64,000 nt of DNA from NCBI GenBank assembly GCA_024734555.1, contig JANPWX010000215.1, forward strand, positions 1,126,012-1,190,011, given 5' to 3'. Below are positions 1 through 12,904 of the stretch, in pieces. The position numbers were made by a program, and so were the translations under genes. Under the pieces are notes generated by a model. It was not told where the DNA came from. It saw nothing but the letters and a program-made list of their open reading frames with translations, and ran no database searches. Within the stretch, counting starts at the first letter, position 1. The number at the start of each line of letters is the position of its first letter. Source of the stretch: Trochalopteron elliotii (Eukaryota; Chordata; Aves; Passeriformes; Leiothrichidae).

Positions 1-214
1 TGGGAGCAGGAGATTTCAAATTAACTGCTGCTTTATTGCTAGCACAAATACTGTCATGGCAACTAATAGCACTTGCACAGACAAGCCACCCTTTGTAGAC
101 ACTCAAGCAACAGAACAAGAAAAACTAAAAAACAGTATCACACAAGTTTCTAGCAGTGATCTATACTTGCTAACAGTGAAGACTGAAAAAAGCACTGGTC
201 AATTTGATGTTCAA

Positions 215-1326
215 AATGTTACAGCATTGGTGGATAAAAGCAACTGACTCTGCCTAGACTTGTGCAAAGCATTTGACACTGTCCTGCAAGACATCCTTGT
301 CTTTAAAGTGGAGAGACATGGAGTTGATGGATGGGCCACTTGGTGGAAAAGGAATTGGATGGCTGCATTCAAGGAAATCCTTGAGTCAGTGGCTTGATGT
401 CTGAGTGGAGAGCAGTGAAGAGTGGTGTTCCTTTGGGGTCAGTATTGAGGATGTTGCTGTTTAACATCTTCATGGATGATATAGAGGGTGGGATTGAGTG
501 CACCCTCAGCAGCCTTACTGAAGACACAGAGCTGTATAGTGCCATTGACATGCTGGAAGCAAGGGACACCATCCAGAAGGACCTCATGGGATTGAGAGGT
601 GGGTCAGTTCAAACCTCACAGAATTCAGCAAAACCCAGTGCAAGGTCCTGCACCCGGGTCAAGGAAATCCCAAGCAAAAATAAAGGCTGGGCAGAGAGGG
701 GATTGAGAGCAGCCCTGAGCTGGAGGACTTGTGAGTGCTGGTTAACAAGAAGATCAACATGACCCACCAGTGAGCATCTGCTGCCCAGAAAGACAAATGT
801 GTCCTGGCTGCATCAAAAGAAGTGTGGGCAGGATGTCAAGAGAAAATATTCCCCTTCACTCCATGTCACTCACCTGAGACCCCACTTGGAGTACTGTATC
901 CAGCTCTGGACCCCAACAAAAAAGTATGTGGACCTGGTGGAGTGAGTCCAGAGGAGGGCTGTGAAGATAGTCAGAAGGCCGGAACATATCTCCTATTAAG
1001 GCAGTCTGAAAGAGTTTGACTTGTTCAGCCTGGAGAAGGCTCTAAGGACACCTCAGAGCAACCATTCAGTACCTAAAGAAGGCTTACAAGAAAGCCAATA
1101 AAGGGATTGTTTACAATTAAACATAATGTTTGGACAAGGAGTAGAGGCTTCAAACATAGTGAAGGTATTTTTAGATTAGATATTAAGAAGAAATGCTTTA
1201 TTATGAGTGTGGTGATACACTGGAATATGTTGCCCAGAGAAGTTGTGAATGCCCCATCCCTAGAAGTATTCAAGGCCAGGCTGGATGTTCCTTTGAGCAA
1301 CCTGGTGTAATGAAAGTTGTTCCTGC
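215..1326 (+). pseudogene. Decayed CR1 LINE, reverse-transcriptase part of ORF2 to near the 3' end
   Basis: Translated pieces in all + frames follow the CR1 reverse transcriptase in order: LCKAFDTV near 260-285, a GVPLGSVLRMLLFNIFMDD-like block near 424-480, a degraded TEDTEL version of the active-site region near 519-534, then the late block around EYC/QLWTP (870-915) and the C-terminal LPREVV-type block near 1230-1310. Frameshifts and stops (first at 246-248) make it non-functional. The upstream limit is a guess. The 3' terminal segment normally found after the ...GCAACCTG block is missing and is replaced by a microsatellite. CR1 is the main avian LINE. Confidence 0.88.
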
Positions 1327-1342
1327 CTGTCTATCTATCTGT

Positions 1343-1427
<85 letters not shown>
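1327..1427. repeat. Compound microsatellite (TCTA)n then (TCTG)n
   Basis: Uninterrupted TCTA units from about 1350 to 1385, followed by TCTG units to about 1427, with a few imperfect units at the start. It sits directly on the truncated CR1 end. Confidence 0.97.
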
Positions 1428-4400
1428 CTTACCTATTTACAGATCTATTTGATGTACTGATGTGCTGCATGTGTTATTGGCAAAATACAGAAAATGAATT
1501 CTGTTAATTGGATACAATTGTCAAGTTTCTTTTTTTTTCCCTAAAGTTGAGTATGTAGCCTTTAAATAGAAAGAATGTTGCATAATATGAGCATGCATTT
1601 GATTATATTCTGGGAAAGGGAATATTTTCTCTGTATTGCCTATAAGTATCTTTTAAAAAAACCTTTTGGTTTGCATATTCCATAGAATACAGGAGACTGG
1701 GTACATGGTCCCTCCCACTTTACGTGCTTCCTGTTTGTACTCTGGAACTCAAAAATAACAGGATTGCCCATGGAGAGATAAGGATCAGATGTGATCAGTG
1801 ATCAGTATGGGGCTTAGAGTAAGTGGCCTTCTATCAGCATGACTTCAAGTTACACCTCTGCACCTTAAGGGCCGGCCATGGTGTGTTGCAGAGGTGAATG
1901 TGTGGCTTTGAGTAGGACAGTACCTCTAACTCACATGTATACCCACCACCACACTTGTTTAGCACAGGTTACAATCTGTGAGCAGAATCCTTGCTCGAAA
2001 ACCAAAGGAAGTCAAATGCCTCTTTTAGGAAGGGTGATTCAGATATGCCAAACAGTACATTAGTTTTGCTTCACCTGAATTCAATTAGAGACTCTACATG
2101 AAGCTTTTAAACCTCACTAATTTTTTTACACTGAATTAAGTATAGCTAAATGCAACAGTCCCAGTCAGGATTTTCTGTCCTGAAGAGATGATCGCACAAT
2201 GTTTTTGGTATTTTTCACTTGCTAGCATTCTGGATATCTTAGAGTAAGATTATTTCTTTAATATCATTCCTTCCCTATAGATGTACAATGGAAACAAATT
2301 TCTAGATTTCTTGGAACTGATGTTATTCTGTCTGACATAAACCTTTTGAGGAGGAACAATAGAAGACTGAATGCTTTCTTTTTCTGTTTTTTTTTTTTTT
2401 TTTCTCATCAGAAGATAAAAATGAAGCAACTGAGGATTTTACAGTTTGTAAGTTGTAGCCCCTGTATAAAACTAGAATGTTGCTGGCTAAAAGCAGATTT
2501 TCTGCTTTGACAATTCTATTTTCACTCATACCAAGATTTTCCTTAGCTCCTGCTCTGTGTGTAAAAAACTTTCACTGAGGTAATTTACTCTTTCTTCCGG
2601 GAGAGGACAGGATTTCTTCATATGTGTTCGAGTGTTAAAATGTCACTAGGGAAAAGAACATATGTCAATGTAAAATCTCCCAATTTTATAATCAAACTGC
2701 TGATTTTGAGGGAAAAGCTACGATTTGTGATTTTGGAAGATTGGCAGCATCAGAGAACTGGCTTTTGGCACATTCAAAGTGATAACTAGTAGAAAAGAAG
2801 ACAATTTAATTGTTAGTATGCTATCTTTACCTGTAATATCCAGTGGTTTGATAATTGTAGTTTTCATTAAAATATACAATTAAAATTATTTTACTTTTTA
2901 TGTTCCTTATAATGCCCAATTGTAAACTTAAGCATAAATTGTAAGATAATAATTGGCAGATTTACTGACAGTAACATATGCTCTCTTCTGCCAGTGTTTT
3001 GTGATTAGATATTCAATCACTCTTGTAAATTCTTTTTCAGTGTGCTCTATAGTTTTTAATTTCCTTCTCGTAACTTCCTGCTATTTACACTGGTTTGAGA
3101 GATTTAAATTTGAACATCATGACAAAATAATGGATTGCATTTTCAGTGAATGAAGCATAGATCAGTAAGAAAAAACAGTGTGGCTCTGAGTGACCTTGTT
3201 AGTTTTCACATTTTGAATCAGCCAAGGACCTGGCTTTTTCTCAAAACAGAAAAGAGTTGCATAATTCTTGTGTACCCATATCTTCAAAAGGAAACCATGC
3301 TGTAAGAATCGTATTATAAATTCTTAACACCAAACTAGTCTATGATAATCCCAGAATGATGCCGGCTTTGTTGTTACAATACAGAATACATTGTACAGAA
3401 TAAACCCTGTTTTCTGTGGTTTCAAGCAATATAGGAAAGTAAAACACCCTGTGAAGTAGGACATAATCTTCCCTCTTATGGTTTAGTAGCAACATTGTAT
3501 TCAGTGTCCAGTGTCAAACCTTCTAATATCCAATACGGCTGTGCACCAGTTCCTCACTTCCTTAGACTAAGTCACAGAACCTGAAACAGGATTTTTTTGA
3601 ATTATGTAATTTAACTTGGAATGATATATTTTCATTTTAAAGTAATCTCATTAACTAATACTGTAATATTTGCCTCTTACTTGTGCTCATTACTTAGCTT
3701 TTTTCTGTGACATATGGCCTTTACACACAGATTCTGTTTGATATTTTAAACAGAAATTTACTACCTTGCTTATAAAAACTGCTGTTCTTCTCTATTCAGT
3801 TAGATGGTTGTGAATTAGAAACAATCAACAAACAAACCAACTGACCTACTGACTTAATCAAAATCAGTAGAATTAATCCTATAAAAGTGAGCTCAGAGGC
3901 ATGCCCACTACTCTTTGTCAATTTAGCCCTTTTTATCATCATAAATCTTTTCATGAATAAAGATTTCTAGTTCAATTTTAGTACAATTATTAATTGCCAT
4001 TTGTGAGTTCTTGCAATGTCAGCCACCAGTTTGAAATTAATCTATTATTACTAAATCATTAATTTTGAATATTTGCAGCTGATTATTCATTGTTTGCGGA
4101 GAGGAGTGCTAACCTGCCTCTGAAAGATCCAACTGGTCCTTGTTTTGCTAAATTACTTCTATTTTTGGAGCAGGGAGATGACAAAGCAATGACTTTAGTT
4201 CATGCATAAATACCTTTGCAAGTGTTTGAATTTACATGTTCAGTATGAAAAGGAAATCTCTCTACTAATCATACAGAATCACAGAGCATAGAATATATTA
4301 AACATATGTGTGGTAGAAACACCATATACAGGTCCATAAATACAGATAGTTCAGAAAAGAAAGGTCATCCTTTTACCTCTTTGCATTGAACTGTGTGATT

Positions 4401-7400
4401 CAGTAATAGTTTTCTTTCATATTTGGTCACTATTACCATTTAATGTATTCATAATCCATTATGAAGGGAATTGTTCATTACTTTTTTTTTGTGGAAGTAA
4501 CACAACTGGCCTAGGTCGAGTAGTGATTAGCACTGGAAGCTTTCCATATTTGTTAATGCAGGCTGGGTATTTGCTACTGTTTTTTTCCAAAACACAGTAA
4601 GACTTCATTTGTGGCAGCATGAAATTCTAACAATCTTGAATGCTTGACTATGTAACCCTGATAATGTTTTTTAATGTATGTTGTTACTGTGTAGCTTCTT
4701 AGCCAATTTTCCCTTGAGCTAAGAAAATAATTGCACTGCTACCATCCTGACAACATTCATTTTATTCATGTTCTTGGCTGGAATATTTATAAACATTTAT
4801 AAATATTATAAACATAGTATTTATGTTGGTACTACTATTATTTTTACTTCTTATTGGTTACTTCTTACAAATAGCAGCTTGTTTAAGCTGTGCTTTACAA
4901 TATGTAAAATGCTTAAAAACTTCAGTTCAGATAAGTACAAAAAGATTTTTCAAATTTCCAATGACCCCTAGTTATAAGGAGCATTTATCAATAAAGCATT
5001 AATTTTCCTGTGAGAGTTTTTTTTTTTACTTTGTAATGTCCATATTGCAATCCCAAAATTTTGTGTTGTAGTTTTTGATGTTTCACTTTAGAAAACCTTA
5101 ATGAGGTAGTTTAGGAAAGAGATGAAATTATTAATGGACTTAAATGCAAAATTTGTCATCACAATGTGAATTAATCTTGTTAATAATATGGAGCATTTCT
5201 AAGACATAGGTATAACTAATTAACTGGAACAGCAGTCAAATAAAGTGGATTCAGAAGTCTAAAGACTGTCATGACAAGTATTTCAGATTTTTGTGGTCAT
5301 CCATGTACAGCCATTTTCCTGACTCCATGTGTATAAATATTAGAATGTGAAAATATGAAATAAATAGACCTGTTCCCTCAAGTAGGATAACAAAAAGAAT
5401 TTTGGGGATGTAAATTGTACTTACAAGCTTCAGGTGAAAAGATAATGCCCTTTAATTGTAAAGTCTTTTGATATGCTCAAAACAATTGTACTGTTATGCA
5501 GTGACAATTAAAGAACTGAATTACATTTTATACTGCAACAGAAGTGAAATTTCATCAAATGGTTAGGAAAAACACAATTTAAAAAGTTGAATCAAAATGA
5601 AATAGATTTCATTTTTAAAGTAAAATAAGCGTGATTGGTTTTTTTGAATGTTCAAATTGTGCTTTTACTTGCAAAGACCCCTGTGGTTTAAATAACCCAG
5701 TATGTGTACCCTAATAAAAATACCATTGAATTAAATGGCCACTAGGCATATAGAGTGTCCTGTTGCAATTTCAAGAGACAGTTTGTTACAAGACACCCTG
5801 CTATGTACCTTTTATTTTATCAAAATAAAAGAGAAAAAGAAAAGGTTGCAAAATGTGTTTATTTCTATGAAAAATATGTTTCCAGTGTACTAGAAAAAAA
5901 TGATGTGTTGTGTGTTGGTTTTGTTGAGGGTTTTTTTGTAGAATGAAAGAGTTGGTTTATTCCATGTCTGGTACATTTATAGCACAACCTACAATAAATA
6001 TATATAATCAGCAGAATCGATCAGTAATTTTCATCCTCTGAACTATTACTTGTTTCTTTTGGAAGGTGGCAATTCAAGAAGTAATTCAGTTTATATTGTA
6101 TTAGATTAAACTGTTTTAGAGCACATACAGTACTTGTTTGCCAGCAAACATTATTTCTGAAATAGGGCGCTGTTTTTCTTGCAAATGTTTCTCTTTCTTT
6201 CCTTTCTTCTCTTTAAAAAAACCCAAGCCAAACCAAAACAAGAAACATACTAAACAAAACCCCTAAACCTGTGGATGTATTGAATACTTGTGAAAACAAA
6301 TTACAAATATCACACTGAGATGAATTTAGTGCCTATGGTTCTCAGCAGATATTCCCCTCCATCCTGCCTTCCCAATATTTTGTTGAAGTACAAAGCAAGA
6401 AATAGAATAGACTATCAAACTAACTTTACTTTGTGAGATTTTATCAGAAGTTAGTATTTCCAGAAGTTGCTAAATCTCTAGATTTCTTTCCTATTTCTCC
6501 TTTGCACTCATGGAAATCACGGTGATGAAATTTCAATTCTTTACATTTGTCTCAGATATTCTAGTCCAGTCCTGTTTCACTGCTTGTTTCCTGATCCATC
6601 ACTTTACACCTGGCCAGCTGCCCCCTCCCCCCTGGAGTTACAAGAGATAAAGAAAACACCTCCTTAACTGGTTTCAACAGATGGAATTTGGTTACATAAC
6701 CCAAGACATTATGTTAAACGAGTGAAAGGCAAAAATGTATTTCATTCTTTTATTTAGCCATTTAATATAAATATTTAAATTATGTGTACATTTTGCTATA
6801 TGTATTTAAATAATATTTTCTTCTTACAGGCAACATTCTTACCTCATCTCCCCATGTAATTAACGCATAAGAGATGTAACTGAGACACGACAAAATTTAA
6901 CAATCTGCATTTCTCAACACTGTCATTTTTCAGATAGAACTCACAGGTGTCTTTTAAACAATGATGAATTAGAAGGCACAATGTTTTTTTCCTACTCATT
7001 TGTTTGTTAACTACCTCTGTGATAATATATTAGCATATTTAATTTCCTCCATTGTAAATGAGCGCCTTTGAACCGCTTCCTAATTTTTCATAGTATTCTT
7101 GTATTCTTCATTTCTATGCAGTCTATTTACCATTTCCCCCAAACGACATTTGAAAATATCACAATTCTATACATAGAACAATTGTTTCCAAATACAGTAT
7201 TAGAACAGTCAGAAGGGAGTTCCTAATATGAAGCACACATTAAAAACCACACATTTTTATTTTTTCTCAAGTTGTTTTTCCTTTTCTCTTTTTTTCTGCG
7301 TGCAAAATCTGAATAAACAGACTGTGTATGGACTTACTTAACTAATGTATAAGAACAAGAAAAATACCATTCACTCACAGCTTTTGTGTGAGGAAGGCAA

Positions 7401-8445
7401 GAAACATACTACAGCCAACCTGGTAATGTCCAATCAGTGGTCGCTGCTGACCCCTAATACTTTATTTGGAGATTTCGTATATTCTCTGATAAGTCTTTCT
7501 CTTTTTCTTGACCTTGCATAGCCCTATTGTTGAGTTGCCCAATAACATTTCATTCAGCTGCACTGTCTCTATGGGAGGCAGAATCCTGTTCTTGCTGAGG
7601 ATGATACCCTGACTGCACTGTGGTCATGCAAAACCCCATTATTTAGCTCTTGACTATACAAAGATGTAACCACTTCCACTGATTTGCAGTCTTTACAGAG
7701 CTCATAAAGTCTCTTTTAAAATGTCTTTCTGTATGTGTCCTTACCCTCTTGTCAGATATCTGGACAATATTTTCAAGATAAAATAAAGTCCACTTTGTTT
7801 TTCCTCTCTCTGCCCTTTTCACCTCTACCTGCTTTCATCCTTAGCTTTCTCTAGCATTGTACATCAGTCCTCCACCTCCATTATGCTATTTCCTCCTGAT
7901 TTCTAATTTTTCATTATATGCTCTTTAATGTCTCTTACTACTTTCTGAATCCCCTACACATTGCAAGTAAACCCTAATTTCTGTCATTCATTGCTGTTTC
8001 AAGGAATAGTATTGGACAGCCCTAAAGGAAGCCAGCACAGCATTTCACAGGCTGGGAGGAAAATATATGGGTTGCACATTGGCAGTGTTGGCAGTTCTAT
8101 CTCAGCATCACTTCAACATTTAATCAACTACAAAAGCCATTTAACGCTTGGGATACTCCAGTGCTATAAATATGATCCCTTAAGTAATTACATAGCTTTA
8201 CTTCCTGTAACATATTTGGTAACACTTTAAATAAAGTGTCTTCAGTACATTTCGATGCATTTTTAATTTAGATTGGATACAGCTATGATTGTATGCTAGA
8301 TAAATAACGGTTTGAATTTAAATGGATGCATAGACATTTCCCAACTACCTAATAATTAAATAACTTGGAATATTGCAGATGAAAGTAGCAGTATATTTCA
8401 ATGATTAATTAATAACATATAACTTTTATGAAAAAACATCTTTCC

Positions 8446-8461
8446 TAATAGCGCGCTATTA
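8446..8461. repeat. 16-bp perfect palindrome with a GCGCGC core
   Basis: TAATAGCGCGCTATTA is its own reverse complement. It is a CpG-containing core in otherwise AT-rich, CpG-poor DNA. Confidence 0.85.
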
Positions 8462-11409
8462 ACCACACAAAGTAATGTGGCAAGGCCTATTAGTCTGACT
8501 GCAAAATGCAGGCTGTAGTAGAGATTGTTTTTGGAGGATACAAAAAAATCTTTGTCATCACCTGGGTTTCACTGTCTGGATACCACGTTTTATCCCCTGA
8601 AGATGAAGATACCTCAGCCTCTCATTTGCCCATGACATTCAGTATGTAATACTCATGGCATAATTTTCTTTGGTTTGTGAAACTATAAATATAAACAAAC
8701 TGGTCTTAACTAAAGTGTCAAAGTACTTCAATGAAACAATTTTTAAATTAAATATATATCTTTGTATTAATAAATCTTGTTCAACTAATAATTTTCTCTA
8801 ACTTCCCTTTCAATTTAAAATCATTAAACCCCTTACTTGACTATGAAGTAAAACTTAGTATTTAAAGTCCAAGTTGACCTTTTTTTTAAGTTTAAATTTT
8901 AAAGCCTTCAAACTAAAAAAAAAAATTATAACCTATTAATAACCCAGCTATACTTTTGGAATTTCTAAAAAACAAATAAAATATATGAGTCACATTACAT
9001 GTTTTATAGGGGAATTAATAGTTCTCTGGCCTTCAGAGTTCATCACTGTAAATACAGATTGTAACTGAAAAGATACAACATTACTGCACCTGTGAGCTCA
9101 CAGTAATATACTTAACAGTGTAATGTTTGAAGTACGATTGCTTTTGCCACGATTTGCACTATAATTAAAGTGCTAGTTGAGGATCCCTTCTAGCAGAACA
9201 CTTCAGTATTGCAAATATTAACTAAGTATTCGAAAAGCAAAAGAAAAAAATAAATAAAGCCAAACCTCTTTTTATGAACACCCACTTTTTGAACTTCTGA
9301 TGAAATCTTTGGAAGAGGAAGACATTTCTGCCATGCAAGATTACATTTGTACAACATTTAATCTTCTTTAATTTTGTTATATCTAACCCTGATGAATTGG
9401 GTCAAAATTGTACATCTAGGAGCATTCAAACCTTTATTACACAACACTGTTCAAAGTTTTACATAGCTACTGTATGAAACCAATAAAATAATTTTTTATT
9501 ATGTTTGGGTTTCTTCATTTAAGTATTAAACTTAATTGCAAATGCTAATGAAATTTTGGGGTTTGTGAAGCTATGAAAAAAAATCCAAATAGAGACTGTT
9601 ATTTTGGTTTATATAAGGATATGTATTTGATTTTAATATTTATTTCTTAAGCAAGTATGGTTCTACAATCATCAGAACTATCAAAAGGCATAAGGATGTT
9701 AAGAAAGCTTTGTGGAAAATGAAAGCTATCTGTTTATATACAATGCCTGAGTAGCCTAAATAAAATGCAAGACTGAAAAGCATTCCAGTTAATCTTACAG
9801 GGGACAAAAATAGATTATAATATCCATACATTTTGGTATCCATCGAAAGCCTATTCCTCAAGTTCACTCAAGTTTACTTTTTGTTTAAAAGAAAGAAATA
9901 TATCCAACATGCAGGATCAAACAAACAGTAGAATAAACCCATTATTTTCTTCTTTCTTAAATTCAAATGCAATAAATAGCAAAAATGAGGGAGATTTCAC
10001 AACAATGTGATTTAGGCTGCTCCAGTGTTTCATCATCCAAACAATTAAAGAGCTTTTATATTTTTCTAAAAATGAGTGTACATCAACTTATCTCCAGTTT
10101 CATCAGGCCTAATAGGAGGCAATAATTTTTTCCATGTCCTACACAGGATACTGCTGTTGCTATAGCTCTGACCTGCATTGCCTATTTAATGTTTTTGCAA
10201 ATGAAACATGTAGCTGACTCATATTTAATTTCAATGACAGTATAACCCTTACATTCTTTTCTGTACTCCTGTACAGGTCTCATTTTGTATGAGTGCATTT
10301 TTATACTCTCTTTGAAGTGTGAATCTTTGCTCATGCTTTCATTTAATTTTCTCTTGTCAATTTTTTGCTTTTCCTCCAATTAGCCGAGATCATTTTGATT
10401 TATGATCATATTCTCCAAAGAGCTTGCAAGGCCTGTTCTTTGCACTTTCCTGCAAAAATGTCACTCTGATATCCAAATTCCTGAAACTGTTAAGTGGAAC
10501 TTGGCCTACAATAAATCCTACCTGCAAGAGATCCTTTCCCATTTTGACAGAGACATATTGATAATTCTTTTTGAGACTTACTGCTCAAATTTGTTGTACA
10601 TCAACCAGTCTATTTGCTGTAAAAATGCCACTGATGTAAGTTACATCTATACCAGTATTTCTTTAGCTTTTTTGGGAGCCAAGTCATTTGAATAACACCA
10701 AAACCATTGCACATTCTCAATATCCAAACAAGAATTCTTCCCATATTCACTGCATTCTGTCAAAGAAAGAATTTGGAAAAATTTAAACATAATTTTCTCT
10801 TGTCAAATAGAGTTTAATTCTTTTCTTCTACTTTAGTATTCTCAGGTATTTATTTGATTATTTAATAATTTCACCCTCACTCTTTCCAGAGATGAAAAGG
10901 GAGAGAATTTCTGCATTTTCCCCTTCTACTAAAGATAGTTCCTAATGTTTTCCTTCAGTCATTGGAGATGACAATAAAGCCTTAGAGATTGCTTCAGAAA
11001 AGCATATGACCCTAAAAATCCAGACTGTTCTAACTGCATATTTTTCAGTCCATTCTGATTTGCAGTGTTTTCTTATCTTCTAAATAAAGTCAAGCAGCCA
11101 GTCACAATTTAATGTTTTGGTAAAGATTAAATAAACTGAAAGGCACTGAGTATTTCAGCTTTTTTTTCTGTGCCATCTATTATTTGTCCCCTCTCACACT
11201 TGGTAATGGAATTATTCTTCTCTTTGTTTTCCTCTTATTTGCAGTGTATTTATAGAACCATTTCATGTTGCCTTTTGTGTTCCTTTCTAATTGAAACTCA
11301 GTTTGTGTCTCAACATATCTGGATTTTTTTCTACATACTCATGCTTTTTGTTTGCAAGCATATGAGTTCAGATTCAATTATCACATTCTTCTTAAATGTT
11401 TTATTATAA

Positions 11410-11434
11410 TCATTATTATTATTATTATTATTTT
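11410..11434. repeat. (ATT)n microsatellite
   Basis: Seven consecutive ATT units after CATTATT. Confidence 0.9.
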
Positions 11435-12028
11435 GCATTGTAATTCACCCAGATCAATTTGAAAACTTGTATTTTAAATATTGTATTTATCCAGAGGATC
11501 CTCATCTTATGCATTTTATGTAGAAGTGTACTGAGGTGGTAAGGCATAGTCATCATTTCATTCTTAAGTCACATTTGCTTTTCTTTCCTCTTTATTATTT
11601 TTTGATACTCCTAGCTCTTATCTATAGTATTCTGAAAGTTGCATGGATTACTGATACAGTAACTCCAAATATTTCACTGTTATTTTTCATGTCTGTCTTT
11701 CTTTTATCAGATAGAGAGCAAGTGAGACTCCCTGAGAGCAACAAGTGCTAAAGATACTTATCCCTTCCTTTAGCCTGGCCAGTGGAAAACTGTCATTCAT
11801 TAGAATTTCAGTAATTAACTTCTTTCTTAGTATCAGTGGGAGCAGAAACCACCATGGGACCTTTTTTCCTCTTAGAATATCTTTGCAGTGATTACTAGTT
11901 CATTTTCGCTGGAATGGTAATTTCAGTATTTTGAAATATTAATGTATTTTGAGATTTTCATTGCATTGCACTTCTCTGGAATGGAATATCACAACCTTGG
12001 TCCCTCTAACGCTCTTCTTTTCCCAAAG

Positions 12029-12172
12029 GAATGCACAGCTACTGCAGACATTAGGGAGAAAGCAATCACCACTAGCTGAGACAGTGTGGTCAGTGCATTT
12101 CGCAGGAGAAAATTTCATCGTAGGACATGGAAAAAAGAAAGACAGTGTTTTACTGGAAATGTTATTATTCAG
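12029..12172 (+). CDS. Candidate exon 1 of the identifiable part (144 bp)
   Basis: The acceptor is strong (pyrimidine run CTCTTCTTTTCCCAAAG before 12029). The exon starts with the last base of a codon and ends with two bases of one, so it is symmetric. It encodes 47 residues beginning NAQLLQTLGRKQ and including VHFAGENFIVGHGKKK, coding-like in composition. The donor at 12173 is CAG|GTCAAG: perfect on the exon side but with C at +3, which is rare. It is the only donor that restores the frame of the next exon. A long antisense frame over the same bases is probably a shadow, although that frame is 141 codons long and cannot be fully excluded. Confidence 0.5.
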
Positions 12173-12391
12173 GTCAAGATAATTTGTTGTATTTTGTATT
12201 TTGTCAAATAGCATATGCCATTGCTGCTTTGAGATCATTCTTTTAAGAGGCCATTCTTTAAAAGACAAATGAGCCTGTAAAAGTTTTGTGTTATTTTCTA
12301 ATAATTTTCTTCTTCCTGTTTTTTTCATGGAGTGTATGTGGCCTTTCCAAAATAGATATTGCACATAATCAGTGGGATTAAGGAAAACTGC

Positions 12392-12420
12392 TGATATAAA
12401 TTCATTAAGAATTTATATCA
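12392..12420. repeat. 12-bp inverted repeat, 5-nt loop
   Basis: TGATATAAATTC and its exact reverse complement GAATTTATATCA are separated by ATTAA. It lies in the short intron between candidate exons 1 and 2. Confidence 0.85.
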
Positions 12421-12784
12421 AGCTTAAAAGTTGCAATTAGTGACCACTTATGATATCGTTATGTTCACTGTAGCATTTATTTTGTCCAGCTGTCTATCTA
12501 TTGCAAAAAATACAGGTATGAAATGAAACTACTTAACAATTCAAATATCAGGAAAATGCTGTTCCTTTTTTGTTCTGTCAGACAAAGTAGCCAATTAAAA
12601 TAAACTAGGAATTGTCCTGCTAAGTCAGGCCAATTCAGTTAATAATATATCTTCAAAAATACAGAAAAGCACTTTCCTTTCCTGTGAAGAAAATGATTTA
12701 TGGCTGCTATTTGCCATCTTCCCACAACACATTCTCTTATTCCAGTAATCTGGGGTTTAAAACTTCTTATTGTTTTCCTTACAG

Positions 12785-12904
12785 AAAACATCCCTTTCCA
12801 CCTTATGGAGGAATCCAGAAAAAAGAAATAAATTTATGGAATGAAAATGTCACAGATGTTCAAAATTCTAACAGCATAAATAAGTGGACACATCATGTTT
12901 TTAG
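12785..12904 (+). CDS. Candidate exon 2 (120 bp)
   Basis: Both splice sites are strong: the acceptor ends TTGTTTTCCTTACAG at 12784 and the donor is TTTTTAG|GTAAGAT at 12905. The other two frames are closed. The open frame begins with one base that completes an Arg codon from exon 1 and ends with AG, which takes an A from exon 3. It encodes about 39 residues starting KHPFPPYGGIQKKE, then an Asn-rich stretch and KWTHHVF. The intron before it is only about 0.6 kb. I do not recognise the Pro-Pro-Tyr-Gly-Gly motif as part of a named domain. This is one of the best supported exons of the model. Confidence 0.72.

Larger units (their letters stand above)
1428..12028. other. AT-rich non-coding DNA without a supported gene
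   Basis: I found no exon here that can be joined in frame to exon 1 of the candidate gene. It holds a T17 run at about 2387-2403, an ATT repeat near 11410-11434, a GC-core palindrome at 8446-8461, and some medium-length open frames (2953-3153, 7961-8230, 10402-10695) that look like chance or at best relics. Missing 5' exons of the candidate gene could lie here. Confidence 0.6.

Noticed and set aside
1..214. Frame from 56 leading into the CR1 copy
   Set aside because: The last part joins the CR1 reading frame with a stop at 246; the upstream part could not be recognised, so no gene is called.
2412..2447. 36-bp segment after a T17 tract, with acceptor and GTAAGT donor (possible peptide DKNEATEDFTV)
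   Set aside because: Good splice signals, but I found no exon that links it in frame to the gene model. Too short to stand alone.
10551..10635. 85-bp open segment with acceptor and GTAAGT donor inside a 97-codon frame
   Set aside because: Ends in phase 0 and cannot join exon 1, which needs a phase-2 partner. The hydrophobic composition is unlike the rest of the protein.
11939..12364. 141-codon antisense frame over candidate exon 1
   Set aside because: Less protein-like than the + frame, Cys- and Lys-rich throughout, without splice or poly(A) context. Treated as a shadow.
12490..12515. 26-bp exon-like segment with strong splice sites between candidate exons 1 and 2
   Set aside because: Its length is not a multiple of three, so including it breaks the frame between exons 1 and 2. 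Probably a pseudo-exon.
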